Source: Burkholderiales bacterium 67-32
GTDB lineage: Bacteria; Pseudomonadota; Gammaproteobacteria; Burkholderiales; Burkholderiaceae_B
Assembly (NCBI GenBank): GCA_001898625.1
Contig: MKUP01000010.1
Coordinates: forward strand, 590,125 to 654,124
Length of the DNA: 64,000 bases
Direction of reading: 5' to 3'
Every line of letters begins with the position of its first letter. The first letter of the stretch is position 1. Positions 52,115 through 60,733 of this stretch are shown here, in pieces. The notes beneath the pieces were generated by a model. That model was not told the DNA's origin, did not search any database, and worked only from the letters and a program-made list of their open reading frames with translations. Position numbers and translations under genes: made by a program.

Positions 52115-52316
52115 AATTCATGCTCCACTTGAACCGGACCGTTAGATTCTGACCATACCTGCACGTATACATACTACAGCAAAGCCATCGTTGAACCTCA
52201 ACGATCCATCGAGAGGACTGGCCCCGAAAAGTCGGACCGAGCCTCGGATGTCAAACGTTAAGCGACTGCTTTTCGGCAAGCCGATCGAGGTAGCCTGCCC
52301 GGCTGCAATGGTTGGT

Positions 52317-52448
52317 ATCTACCGACGAACGAAGAACCTTCGGGCGGTGAAGTTGCTGCTCGGACATACGAAGTTAGAAAGCACGGTTCGCTATCTCGGT
52401 ATTGAGGTCGACGATGCCCTCGAAATGGCAGCGCAGACCGAAGTATGA
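52317..52448 (+). pseudogene. C-terminal remnant of a tyrosine recombinase/integrase
   Basis: The reading IYRRTKNLRAVKLLLGHTKL, then ESTVRYLGIEVDDALEMAA, ending QTEV and TGA, is the typical integrase end with the catalytic His (LLLGH) and Tyr (VRYLG). Upstream in the same frame the sequence stops resembling an integrase and has no recombinase N-terminus or Arg boxes. A long deletion has removed most of the gene. It marks past integration at this island. Confidence 0.85.
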
Positions 52449-52718
52449 TGGCGTGAAGGCTGGCAAGCGGTCGCTTGCCGGCCAGATGCTGTCGTCAGCG
52501 AATGACGGCTTTGGGGCAGTGAGCTTAGTGAAGTTGCCCGCTTCTACTACAGGCTGACTGCTGCCGTTCTGTCATCCCTAGCAAGCGGAGCCTGAGAGCA
52601 GCATAGCGGTCACCCGCGAGGCCTGGCCGAACAACTACAGGTTGTGACAGAACGGTCATTAGTGCTTTGAGAGTACTGAAATCACTTTCGGCAGCCTGCT
52701 TCATACCTAGAGGAATTG
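52449..52718. other. Region between integrase remnant and hamB
   Basis: 270 bases without a gene. A small palindrome GGCAAGCG-GT-CGCTTGCC lies at 52462-52479, and a pair of 11-base inverted repeats at 52564-52574 and 52645-52655. No gene, tRNA or clear terminator was seen. Confidence 0.4.
52564..52655. repeat. Inverted repeat pair next to integrase remnant
   Basis: CCGTTCTGTCA (52564-52574) and TGACAGAACGG (52645-52655) are exact reverse complements separated by 70 bases. They could be the ends of a tiny non-autonomous element, a large hairpin at the 3' end of the hamB transcript, or recombination sites. Confidence 0.5.
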
Positions 52719-54842
52719 TCATTGCGTAGGCGCGTCAACTGCTCTGGGCTGTTGTAGGGCGATGCCATCGAAGAAGTAGTCCAAGACATATCTGTCGAAT
52801 GAATCAATCCCTTCCACCTTCCCAAGAATGTCGGGCTGCATATCTCGCAGCGAATTAATTGCCGAATGTAGGTCTAGCTCTGCGTCTTCGAAATTGACGA
52901 GACCAGAAGCGTGAATTTTCTTTGCAAGCATGCGGGGTAAACCATACTCTTCAAGCTCCATTACGCAAGACGGCAGGAAAGCCTTCGATAGGCTAGCAAT
53001 AAAGGGAGAGATGTCCACATTGTGCTCGGGCACCATTTCCCGCTGAATGACGTTAATGTCATTTAGTAATGCGGCCAGCTTGAATGTGGCATTTCGCTCC
53101 ATCTTGAAGAACTCATCGATCGTAACGTCTTGCTCTGAAAGCAGATCAAGAAGCTCCGGGATTGAGAGTTTCCAATTGCCTGACAAGGCTCGAACAAATT
53201 CTGCAAATTTTGTGTAACCAGCGTCCCATCCGCCGGGAATAATCTTTAGAACCTTACAGAGTATCCAAACCCAATAGTCACTTGATGACGAGTATAGATT
53301 GGCAAGACCCCTTACCAATTTTGGATCACTCTTGATCGCATGAGCTATCGAGCCAATCAATTCTGTGTCACTTGAAATCAACGCACCTTCGTTTCGCAGG
53401 CGTTGAAACGACTCTTGCCCCATTAGCTGAGTCATTTCCTCCTTGTAGTGCAATAGCTTGGCCAACTGCTCTTTGGTGAGCTCCTGTTTGTATTTCTCGT
53501 CATCCACGTCAGCAAGCAATTCATCGGGAAAGGTCAATTCAAGCTGAGTTTCCGTTGGAGATGGTGGCTCTTCGAGAATGTAAATTTTGCCAACAAAATG
53601 CCTGAACATCCGGCCACCTCGACCGATGATGTTGCGATAGGTGAAGTCGTCGAGTTTCAGTTGGCCCTTTTTATTGCTCCAGACAATGACGTTTTCTGCT
53701 GATGTATTGACCCCCTCAATAATAGATGAAGTTGAAATCAGTGTTTGCAGTCCATTCATCGCCTCTTCGAAGAGCCGAACCTGTATCTGGCTCAAAGAGC
53801 GATGAAGCTGACCTGTGTGGATGCCGACTCCACGTTTCACCAAATTGGTCAGCTTCCAGTTCGGATGGTAGTTTGTCGCTAGCCATGCGGAAAAGTCGGA
53901 GAGTAGAGGGCTATCATCCTTGTCGGTGTTGTCGATCAGCAAAGTGGCAACGCTGTCGACGCCAGGATATGTGCCGGCATAGATCAGGGATTTGGTATTG
54001 TGTTTCCCCAAAATCCTAAGAAGTGCATCGTTTTTCTTCTGCGCATCCTTATTGATGTCCTTGTACCCCTCATGTTTCTCGAGGAACACTGTATTGAAAT
54101 CCATACGCAGGAAGGTCATGCCTTTCGTAAACGGATTTACGTTCAAGTCGGCGATGTTCGGCGCCAAGTAATACTTCTGCGAAGCCTTCTCTCCCAGCAC
54201 AAGCATTGCTTTCAAAAGGGCTGGAGACCTTTCCTTGTCGAACGCTTGGCTCGCCTTGTAAAACTCATCGACAACCAGTAAGTCCAATTTTTCGAGCTTT
54301 TCGCTGTAGTGAATCGCCCGTTCTTGCGGGAAGATGAGAATGTTTTTTTCGCCGAGCTCGACTTCCGATGTAGTCACAATTTTGTATTCGGCAGAAAATT
54401 TCTTACTCAACCTACGCCTGGTTTCGTCAGTCAACGCGATGGTGGGAACTAAAATTAGGACATTTTTAGGTTTCTTGATTGCGATGTAGGCGTCAATGAT
54501 CAGGCTTTTACCAAAGCTTGTTGGTGCACTGACGGCAAGATGGTCGCCATCCAGAAGGTGTTTCAATACTAGCGACTGTTCTCTGTGTAGTGTGACGGGC
54601 TCACTTTGTCCAATGTCCACCTTGAACGATTCGAATGCGAACCTGTCTTGCCAACTCGATGTATCAGGTTCGAGATAGGGATACAATCCTGACTCTCGTA
54701 TCAGATGGTTTAGCAATGTGTTATAGGTTTGATTTTCTTTGCCAAGAAGATCGAGCAGACAAATAAGACGGTTTCTTGCCTCAACATCTTCCTCAGCTTG
54801 AAGCAAGTCATTGATTTTAGAGCACTCCTCGAAGATATCCAT
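52719..54842 (-). CDS. hamB: Hachiman defence helicase HamB
   Basis: 707 residues, a superfamily 2 helicase that works with the HamA nuclease in Hachiman anti-phage defence. The Q-motif-like LHREQSLVLKHLL leads to Walker A SAPTSFGKS (105-113), then LVPTIALTDETRRRL, the Walker B variant LLVVDEFYK (188-196), ISTSSIIEGVN and motif VI NIIGRGGRMFRH. A helical C-terminal region follows to residue 707. It starts six bases after the hamA stop. GC content is low relative to the core genome, fitting horizontal transfer. Assignment rests on the HamA partner and helicase architecture. Confidence 0.85.
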   Translation of the reverse strand: MDIFEECSKINDLLQAEEDVEARNRLICLLDLLGKENQTYNTLLNHLIRESGLYPYLEPDTSSWQDRFAFESFKVDIGQSEPVTLHREQSLVLKHLLDGDHLAVSAPTSFGKSLIIDAYIAIKKPKNVLILVPTIALTDETRRRLSKKFSAEYKIVTTSEVELGEKNILIFPQERAIHYSEKLEKLDLLVVDEFYKASQAFDKERSPALLKAMLVLGEKASQKYYLAPNIADLNVNPFTKGMTFLRMDFNTVFLEKHEGYKDINKDAQKKNDALLRILGKHNTKSLIYAGTYPGVDSVATLLIDNTDKDDSPLLSDFSAWLATNYHPNWKLTNLVKRGVGIHTGQLHRSLSQIQVRLFEEAMNGLQTLISTSSIIEGVNTSAENVIVWSNKKGQLKLDDFTYRNIIGRGGRMFRHFVGKIYILEEPPSPTETQLELTFPDELLADVDDEKYKQELTKEQLAKLLHYKEEMTQLMGQESFQRLRNEGALISSDTELIGSIAHAIKSDPKLVRGLANLYSSSSDYWVWILCKVLKIIPGGWDAGYTKFAEFVRALSGNWKLSIPELLDLLSEQDVTIDEFFKMERNATFKLAALLNDINVIQREMVPEHNVDISPFIASLSKAFLPSCVMELEEYGLPRMLAKKIHASGLVNFEDAELDLHSAINSLRDMQPDILGKVEGIDSFDRYVLDYFFDGIALQQPRAVDAPTQ

Positions 54843-54848
54843 CGCCCA

Positions 54849-55766
54849 TTACCCCTTGTAATATGCAACAGCATTCGTGAACTGATCAATCAGTTCTTTC
54901 CTATCTGGAATAGGAAATAGGATAATGTGAAATTTGATGGATGAATATTTGGTGACCTTGCCCACAAGCGTTTCTATTTGCTTTTTGAAATAGGCAGTGG
55001 AACGCTCAAGGTGGTACTTCCGAATATTCTCCCGATATTCTTCATTCATCTCCTTGGCTTCAGTCGTAATAAAGCACTGATGCAAAAGCAGGATGGGAAT
55101 ATGAAGAATTGGCTTGATGTTGTCCATTGATTTATCGGGTGACAGGGCAAGTTTGATCTTGGCAGCCAGCTCCTTGTTCTCAACAAGTCGATCTACCTCT
55201 GCCATGTTAGTGATGATACTGTTTTCCTTTTTCAGCTTCTCAGTCAGCAGTGAATTCCCGACAGATTCGACGATGGATGCCAGCCTTGCGTTTTCAATGC
55301 TGTTGTAGAACTTTGCCTCTCCAAACCAAAGCGAAAAATCCTCCTCCCCTTCTCGTACGATATGGACGCTATCAGCTCCTTTAGCGTTGTCTTGGACATT
55401 TTGTTTATAGAAAATCTTGGGGACTACGGGCAGAGCCTTATAATGGTGGTGCATGACTCCGTAGAGCACAATTTCGGCAAGCTCACTCCCCTTGCCTTTG
55501 TCATCATCCTTGTCGGTCAGTCGCAAGTTCTTTGCCGCCGCCCGTAGCGTCGATGCGCTCTTTCCTGCCAGTTTTCTCCGCTCCTGTTCCGACAATGCGG
55601 TCAAGGCAATGTTGTCCCAAACGAAATTATTGAATTTCTCAAGACGCCACTTCTCATCTTCAAAATCGTTAGCTAGGCTAAGAACTGTCTTGTTCTCGAC
55701 GGGCGCAAGTTCCGTTTCCTGAACCAGATTGAGGTAGTCATCATTGATGAGAATTTCGAAGTCCAT
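54849..55766 (-). CDS. hamA: Hachiman defence nuclease HamA (DUF1837)
   Basis: 305 residues. The DUF1837 core is plain: KGSELAEIVLYGVMHHHYKA, VPKIFYKQNVQDNAKGADSVHI, and FSLWFGEAKFY. Candidate PD-(D/E)xK acids are E98, D132 and E150-x-K152, all present, so the nuclease should be active. Known HamA is held inactive by HamB until DNA damage or phage structures activate the helicase, then degrades DNA. It directly precedes hamB. The region is AT-richer than its surroundings. Confidence 0.9.
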   Translation of the reverse strand: MDFEILINDDYLNLVQETELAPVENKTVLSLANDFEDEKWRLEKFNNFVWDNIALTALSEQERRKLAGKSASTLRAAAKNLRLTDKDDDKGKGSELAEIVLYGVMHHHYKALPVVPKIFYKQNVQDNAKGADSVHIVREGEEDFSLWFGEAKFYNSIENARLASIVESVGNSLLTEKLKKENSIITNMAEVDRLVENKELAAKIKLALSPDKSMDNIKPILHIPILLLHQCFITTEAKEMNEEYRENIRKYHLERSTAYFKKQIETLVGKVTKYSSIKFHIILFPIPDRKELIDQFTNAVAYYKG

Positions 55767-55787
55767 CGAGGTCGTCCAATAAAATTA

Positions 55788-56093
55788 TCATTCGCCTTTT
55801 TGCGTTACGCATTTCTTGTAGGAGAAGCCTTCTTTGGTTTCGTCCTTCAGTACTGCACAAAAGCATTGGGAATTGAACTGCTCCGGCATGACTTCGAAAT
55901 ATTTGATGCCAGGGCCAATCTTCGACAGATAGCTTGGATGCCTTTTGAAAAGTTCAGCGAGATGAATAGCGTCTTCTGGCGTCACTTGTTCGCCAGGGAC
56001 ATATCTTTGAAGCATCTCATGAAAGAAAGTGAGCGCGAGTGTTTGGGTGTCGAAGCTAATGGTTTCAAGAACTACAGGTTTTTTCCTTGCCAT
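55788..56093 (-). CDS. DUF3223 protein upstream of hamA
   Basis: 101 residues from MARKKPVVLE, with an excellent GGAGG five bases upstream; a longer reading is possible but lacks a ribosome site. The DUF3223 (DCL-like) pattern is visible: FDTQTLALTFFHEMLQRY, EQVTPEDAIHLAELFKRHP, GPGIKYFEVMPEQF and QCFCAVLKDETKEGFSYKKC. Its function is unknown; related DCL domains are linked to RNA metabolism. It is 21 bases before hamA on the same strand and is probably part of the same transcript, which is not a canonical Hachiman component. Confidence 0.8.
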   Translation of the reverse strand: MARKKPVVLETISFDTQTLALTFFHEMLQRYVPGEQVTPEDAIHLAELFKRHPSYLSKIGPGIKYFEVMPEQFNSQCFCAVLKDETKEGFSYKKCVTQKGE

Positions 56094-56377
56094 TTTTCCT
56101 CCACTGACTGAACTCAAAGACTTATTTGTTACATGCTACCCTGGATCGCTCGTCATACTTTGCGCCCCCATTGGGCCAAGCTATGCGCCTACGTCAGTTA
56201 GTGATTGGCAGCTTCCGCCGCATTCCTGCAGTCCGTCATGCCCACGTGGTGAGTCTGCCTTGAATGTCCGCTTGTGGGTGATGACTCCGAGTTACCAGAA
56301 GACTGCTTTGGGTCGATAGCGGTCTTTGGCGCCTATAGATTGGGGGCGCACAATCTAGTCGCACAACGCGCTGTCAA
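56094..56377. other. Intergenic region with GCTTTGGGTCG motif
   Basis: 284 bases. It holds TGAATGTCCGCTT and ACTGCTTTGGGTCGATAGCG, the latter able to fold as GACTGCT...AGCGGTC. Similar motifs occur at 36.91 kb. This probably contains the promoter of the hamA transcript (minus strand) and the end of the HNH operon. No gene seen. Confidence 0.4.
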
Positions 56378-57202
56378 TCAGTCTGTCGCGCTTGCGCGCC
56401 AAGCCTCGAAGCCATCGAGTGCAGGTCCGCTCATGTTGAGGACAAACTCTTCCCCAAAGAGCACCAAAGAGATGTAGCAGGCATAGAGGTCGTTGGCTTT
56501 GTCAATTGGCCTCAGAAGCAGTTCATATTCGTGGAGTAGTACGTAGTGTTCGTCGCCATCTGAGAAAACCGTATCAGGTGAGTACAACTGCCGTCGGGCA
56601 ACGGACCATTGACGTGGTCCGCCTCCACGGCGGACGAAATTCCTGAGCTCTTCAAGGGCGGGCTCGTCAACCAGCTCTTCGTGCGACTTGCCAGCTTGTA
56701 CGAGTCGAGACGCCATTACCTCGATGCCAATTTTTCCGACAAAACGGGCAAGGACGCGCTCCTCAGGAGAAGTTGCTACCGGGAATATCAACGTTCCTTT
56801 AGACTGACCCAGCAGCGTCTTGATGAGACGCGCCTCGTCAGCGTCCGGATGAGCACCAACGCTGATACCCCCGCCGGGATCCGCATAAACCTGAATGCGT
56901 GTACCTGACTCCAGATGAAAACCATCTAGCGGGACGACGTGTCCCCGCTTGTTCGGGACGACAGCGTTGAAACGACGCTCTTTGAAGTAAAGGGAGTCAA
57001 GAATTGGCTTCTCGACCTTCCGCGCAAAATAGTTGTTGCACCCGTCGCAGATGACGCCAGGCTCCAGCATGTGCTCAGTATTTCCGAAGGACTCAGGCAC
57101 GATGTGCTCCCTGGACCGCGAGGTCGACGAGTCGGCTTTGCAAAAGAGGCAGCGCAGTTTTCTCTCCTTCGATACTTGGCTATTGGCCAAAAACGCCCTC
57201 AC
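56378..57202 (-). CDS. HNH-endonuclease-like protein
   Basis: 274 residues from GTG 57202. The N-terminal zinc-bearing HNH/treble-clef is CLFCKADSSTSRSREHIVPESFGN (read as C18, C21, H33) followed by VICDGCNNYFARKVE (C52, C55). The rest (about 70-274) has no domain I recognise. It is the last gene of a four-gene minus-strand operon and overlaps the P-loop NTPase gene by 23 bases. Such proteins cut nucleic acids in restriction and defence settings. The likely role is effector nuclease, by inference. Confidence 0.75.
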   Translation of the reverse strand: MRAFLANSQVSKERKLRCLFCKADSSTSRSREHIVPESFGNTEHMLEPGVICDGCNNYFARKVEKPILDSLYFKERRFNAVVPNKRGHVVPLDGFHLESGTRIQVYADPGGGISVGAHPDADEARLIKTLLGQSKGTLIFPVATSPEERVLARFVGKIGIEVMASRLVQAGKSHEELVDEPALEELRNFVRRGGGPRQWSVARRQLYSPDTVFSDGDEHYVLLHEYELLLRPIDKANDLYACYISLVLFGEEFVLNMSGPALDGFEAWRASATD

Positions 57203-57725
57203 CTTTCGAGAGCCGCTTCAACCAAGTCTCCACCTCCTGGGCCGTCGGCGAATCGAGAGTCTTTAAGGGAATGCCCAACACCTCTGCTACCTCTGCGCTG
57301 TGGGTGTCCTCGGCCTTGCTGAAATCAGCTAATTCTGCCTCAGTCCAACTCATGTCCTGCCTTGCATGCAGACGCTCAAGCAGGACTGGCACCGGGCTGC
57401 GGATCAATAAAACAGACGAACACTCCAGTGCACGGAACACGTCGATAGGCAGCCTTTCATGGGTGCCTGGTGCTCTTCGGAGTACGCAGTGGCCGTCTAG
57501 GACGAGCGTCGCACCACTCTCTCGGACGCGTCTGGCGGCCGAGATGAGCGCTGCCTGGTTCTGGTCCACGTCCGAAACGATTTTCGTCCTGTCCCACGTG
57601 GTCTGTCCGCGCTCCTCTTTGATGAGTTGACTGGCGGAGGCATACATAAGCCCCAGCCTCTGACAAACCGGCTTAGTAGCAAAAGTCTTCCCCGCGCCAT
57701 GGGCTCCTGCGACGAAGATGGTCAT
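57180..57725 (-). CDS. P-loop NTPase (AAA/nucleoside-kinase-like)
   Basis: 181 residues. Walker A VAGAHGAGKTFATKP spans residues 5-19; a likely Walker B is TLVLDGHCVL; the lid-like region PIDVFRALECSSVLLIRSPV and RLHARQ is adenylate-kinase-like. It is short and single-domain, so a nucleotide kinase or regulatory ATPase fits better than a motor. It overlaps the ASCH gene by four bases (ATGA) and the HNH gene by 23 bases, which means strict co-translation. Function within the set is unknown. Confidence 0.78.
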   Translation of the reverse strand: MTIFVAGAHGAGKTFATKPVCQRLGLMYASASQLIKEERGQTTWDRTKIVSDVDQNQAALISAARRVRESGATLVLDGHCVLRRAPGTHERLPIDVFRALECSSVLLIRSPVPVLLERLHARQDMSWTEAELADFSKAEDTHSAEVAEVLGIPLKTLDSPTAQEVETWLKRLSKGEGVFGQ

Positions 57726-58189
57726 TCGAGTTCCTCGACAAGGCCGAACTGCTTACCGATGCGACGCAGTTCGGTTGCAGTCAAGTAGCGAAAGGACTGC
57801 GGCGGGCGAAACCCCCTGAACAACGACTTCGGCCGAATTGGCTTCTCCGGACGGATCAGCCTTCCTAGCAAGATGCCACATGCCTGGTCCTTGCCTGCGA
57901 AGTACTCCATCAGCTCCTTGCGTTCGAGACCCGGCCCGCGCACGCGGCATTTTGTCCAGACGGACGCAGGTGATGCAATAACTGCACCCTCGATTTCTAC
58001 GATTCCGACCAGACACTGGACCGGAGAGCTGGAATAGACGACGGCTAGGCTAACGGGCTCGGCAGCCCATGACCGACGAAACTCCACTGTCTTGGTCCCT
58101 GCAAATATTTGCTCGGCAAACCTTGGCTTGACGGAAAGCAGCACGGCCCTAGGTCCCTGCGGCCGTAAGCACTCTTGAAAACGCGTCAT
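57722..58189 (-). CDS. ASCH-domain (PUA-like) protein
   Basis: 155 residues from MTRFQECLRPQGP (58189); an in-frame ATG at 58237 would extend it by 16 residues. The ASCH core is AVLLSVKPRFAEQIFAGTKTVEFRRSW, then PVSLAVVYSSSPVQCLVGIVEIEGAV. ASCH domains bind RNA or modified nucleotides and often accompany toxin-like acetyltransferases. It overlaps both the upstream PIN-GNAT gene (41 bases) and the downstream NTPase gene (4 bases). It may recognise a modified base or RNA for the set. Confidence 0.82.
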   Translation of the reverse strand: MTRFQECLRPQGPRAVLLSVKPRFAEQIFAGTKTVEFRRSWAAEPVSLAVVYSSSPVQCLVGIVEIEGAVIASPASVWTKCRVRGPGLERKELMEYFAGKDQACGILLGRLIRPEKPIRPKSLFRGFRPPQSFRYLTATELRRIGKQFGLVEELE

Positions 58190-59621
58190 CGGAAATCTTG
58201 GTGATAGATTGAATGTTGCCAGAGACCACTCCGTCATCTAAAAGGCGCTTGAGAACGGGTGGTGTTAGGAAGTGTTTTATAAGTCTAAACAGGATGACCT
58301 TCGTTGGCCGAGTGGCCATGTCCTCAATCTCTTTGATGCTGTAAACGGTGCGTCTGCTGACCATGGCGGCGATCCTAGCCACATCGCTAAGCACTGCGAA
58401 TTGGTCCACGATACCGAGCGAGGTAACTGCCTGCTCATCCTCTGACCTGTAGAACAGCAGCACGTCGCCTGGTCTGATCTGTTTCGATGCCGCATGGCAA
58501 AGATAGGCGAGCTTGATGGCATTGCCCACGCTTCCTTGGGGCGCAAAGAGCTGCGTTTGAAGCGCGTGATAGTCGGGGAAAAGTACCCGATGGAATCCCT
58601 GCTGGATTGGTACTAGGAACTTCTGCACCTGAGGTCCGCCCTGATAGTGGGGGTAGAAGCGTCGGACAAATTCGAGCGCGGAAAGTCCCCCGGTGTCTGG
58701 AGTGTTGACCGGGTGCTGCTTCACGAACATCTGATCCGCCCCATAAGAGCCGACATCATCAAAGCCGAACTCGACAAGGAGACTTACGAGATAGGCATGC
58801 TTTTCTACGTCGGCGTGTATGAATATGTGTTCGCAGGCGTTCTCGGTCCCGTAACGGAATGCGGCCTTCAGGAAGAGCTCGCCAATCTTGCGCCCACGGA
58901 CGTTATGGCCAACCTTGAATGTGCAGAGCTTCAGAGCCTTGCCATCAAGGCGCTTTCCCTCGTTGGTAACGACCTCGTCGATCTGAATATCGTATACACA
59001 GATCGCGCCAAGTACGCCATTCTCATCCCGATAAGTCCACGCCTTTCGGTTCTCTCTTGCCTTTCTGCGGAACCAGTCATCGAAACCGGCATAACCTGCG
59101 CGCAGGCTGTTGAAGAAGGCGTCCGCAAGCTCTGGCGTCAGGCTGTGCAATGGTACATCGTCGATGTTGGGCAGCGCGACATCGAACGGCTGATGTAGCC
59201 GCCGCAGCCAGTCTTCAGCTGTTTGGATGTTGTAGGTTCGGTGAGCCAGACCGCGTGCTCGAGCCTTCGTCAGAAGACCCTTGTCTTCTGTGACGAGAGC
59301 ATGTGCCGCATCGCACTCGAGGGCGTACAGAATTTCGTTGTCACACGCGTCATTCGGACTCGTTGCCGACGTGTTCCAAGGACATTTGACGGGGCGCTCT
59401 AAAGCGGGGTACCGCCGAACGTGCTCCAAATTCCTGGCGCGCCGGCCCAGGTCGGAGTCCCTTTCGAAGTCTTCGATGCTTGCGGGGTGATAGACCAACT
59501 TGTGGCCGCCGATAAGCGCTAGCCGATGAAAGTTTGCTAGGTTGTCATCTAGAACGGCATACGAGTCTTGCAGCGGTATCAGGACATTGGTGTCGAGCAG
59601 AAAGGTAAGTTGCTTCGGCAC
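58149..59621 (-). CDS. PIN-GNAT-PUA/EVE fusion protein
   Basis: 490 residues from GTG 59621, chosen because GGAGGAGAT precedes it by a few bases; the frame extends 19 codons further up without a ribosome site. Residues about 5-135 are a PIN ribonuclease domain (FLLDTNVLIPLQDS with D10, and ALVTEDKGLLTKAR). Residues about 165-300 are a GNAT acetyltransferase (LKLCTFKVGHNVRGRKIGELFLKAAF). The C-terminal third (FHRVLFPDYHAL, IRPGDVLLFYRSED, SLGIVDQFAVL) is a PUA/EVE-like fold. It is the first gene of the overlapped four-gene operon. RNA cleavage plus acetyl transfer in one chain suggests a toxin or defence effector; I know no named system with this exact set. Confidence 0.78.
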   Translation of the reverse strand: MPKQLTFLLDTNVLIPLQDSYAVLDDNLANFHRLALIGGHKLVYHPASIEDFERDSDLGRRARNLEHVRRYPALERPVKCPWNTSATSPNDACDNEILYALECDAAHALVTEDKGLLTKARARGLAHRTYNIQTAEDWLRRLHQPFDVALPNIDDVPLHSLTPELADAFFNSLRAGYAGFDDWFRRKARENRKAWTYRDENGVLGAICVYDIQIDEVVTNEGKRLDGKALKLCTFKVGHNVRGRKIGELFLKAAFRYGTENACEHIFIHADVEKHAYLVSLLVEFGFDDVGSYGADQMFVKQHPVNTPDTGGLSALEFVRRFYPHYQGGPQVQKFLVPIQQGFHRVLFPDYHALQTQLFAPQGSVGNAIKLAYLCHAASKQIRPGDVLLFYRSEDEQAVTSLGIVDQFAVLSDVARIAAMVSRRTVYSIKEIEDMATRPTKVILFRLIKHFLTPPVLKRLLDDGVVSGNIQSITKISDDAFSRVLTAAGT

Positions 59622-60016
59622 AGATCTCCTCCGTGGAGTCAGGCGAATATCGGGATCTGCGCGTTGGCCCTGATTCACCGCCTTGGATTATTAATGCCTC
59701 AGAGCCATCTTACAGACTAATCAAGCCGCTAGTCTCGCCTCGCTAGTTCTTTTTCGCGCTCCATTCTTGAGCCTCCGCTGCCACGGTATACCTCTGTTAA
59801 ACAATCTTAAGTGCTTACAGGCGACGCAGTTGAACACCGGTGGTATCTCGACGACATGCGAAAGAATCAGCGGCGAACCAAACGAAGCGTCTACATGCCA
59901 GCTTCCCACCAACAAGCAGACCTTTGCAGCACGCCAGAACAACGACAGAAATCGCTGTACAGCAGACATAGGCCTGTAACTCCCGAACTTCGATTCTTGG
60001 CCGAGAGCGGTCCTTT
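59622..60016. other. Right end of the accessory island
   Basis: 395 bases without an intact gene. It probably contains the promoter of the PIN-GNAT operon (AT-rich CATTAATAATCC on the minus strand near 59690) and the island boundary. No tRNA, direct repeat or terminator was found by eye. Confidence 0.4.
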
Positions 60017-60700
60017 TCAAATACCCGATTTCGCCCCAAGCAATCTTCCCCCATCCTGCTTCGCCAACCACACCGTCGCTCCCCGGCATGTCGCGTCGTC
60101 CTCGACATGCCGAACTACCGTAAAGCCGTTGGCACACAGCAACTCTTGATACTCACTCGTATCCAAGCTGCCATGATAAAGAGGTTTACCCTCGAACTGG
60201 CCAATGGCCTCGCCCAAACGGGTACCGCTGGTAAACATCAAGACCGCACCCGGCGCCGCCAGCCGCCGAAAAGTGGCGAACATAGGCCGTTGATCTTCAG
60301 GGGATAAATGAAAAAAACTATGCCAGGCCAGCAAGCCATGGAACGGCCCTGTGACCGGCATCTGCCTCATATCCGCCGCTATCCAGCGTTGCCCTGGAAA
60401 CGACTCACGCGCACGCGCAAGCAATGGCAGCGACGTATCCACCCCGGTTACCCTGCATCCGTTCTGAATAAGGTAGCGCGCCATCGGCACCCCGTTGCCG
60501 CAGCCGATATCCAGCACATCCGGCCGCGAGCCGGGAAGCAGCGCCAAAAACCGGTTCAGCCAAGCGCGTTCGATGAGTTCATGGTTTCTATTTTTCTCGA
60601 ACGCAGCGGCATGTTCCCGGTATAAGGAAATGACGTTGTCAGCAGGAGATTTGGACAACACGGCACTCCGAAAACTTGAGCACGTGACCTGTTCAAGCAT
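60017..60700 (-). CDS. Class I SAM-dependent methyltransferase
   Basis: 227 residues. Motif I is VLDIGCGNGVPMARYL near residues 62-77, followed by VTGVDTSLPLLARAR and WIAADMRQMP. The substrate region is not recognisable. It is the first GC-rich gene after the island and is 33 bases downstream of the TIM-barrel isomerase gene on the same strand, so it could be read through from that operon. It is a small-molecule type enzyme by size. Confidence 0.85.
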   Translation of the reverse strand: MLEQVTCSSFRSAVLSKSPADNVISLYREHAAAFEKNRNHELIERAWLNRFLALLPGSRPDVLDIGCGNGVPMARYLIQNGCRVTGVDTSLPLLARARESFPGQRWIAADMRQMPVTGPFHGLLAWHSFFHLSPEDQRPMFATFRRLAAPGAVLMFTSGTRLGEAIGQFEGKPLYHGSLDTSEYQELLCANGFTVVRHVEDDATCRGATVWLAKQDGGRLLGAKSGI

Positions 60701-60733
60701 ATCAGAGCCACCGACACTGCCCTCCCCTCGCCC

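Noticed and set aside
52191-52448. An 85-residue intact small protein
   Set aside because: Only its last 43 residues match the end of tyrosine recombinases; the preceding part resembles nothing and has no ribosome site, so I call it a remnant.
51000-60016. Prophage
   Set aside because: No capsid, terminase, tail or lysis genes; only an integrase stub and defence-type genes, so a genomic island is the better term.
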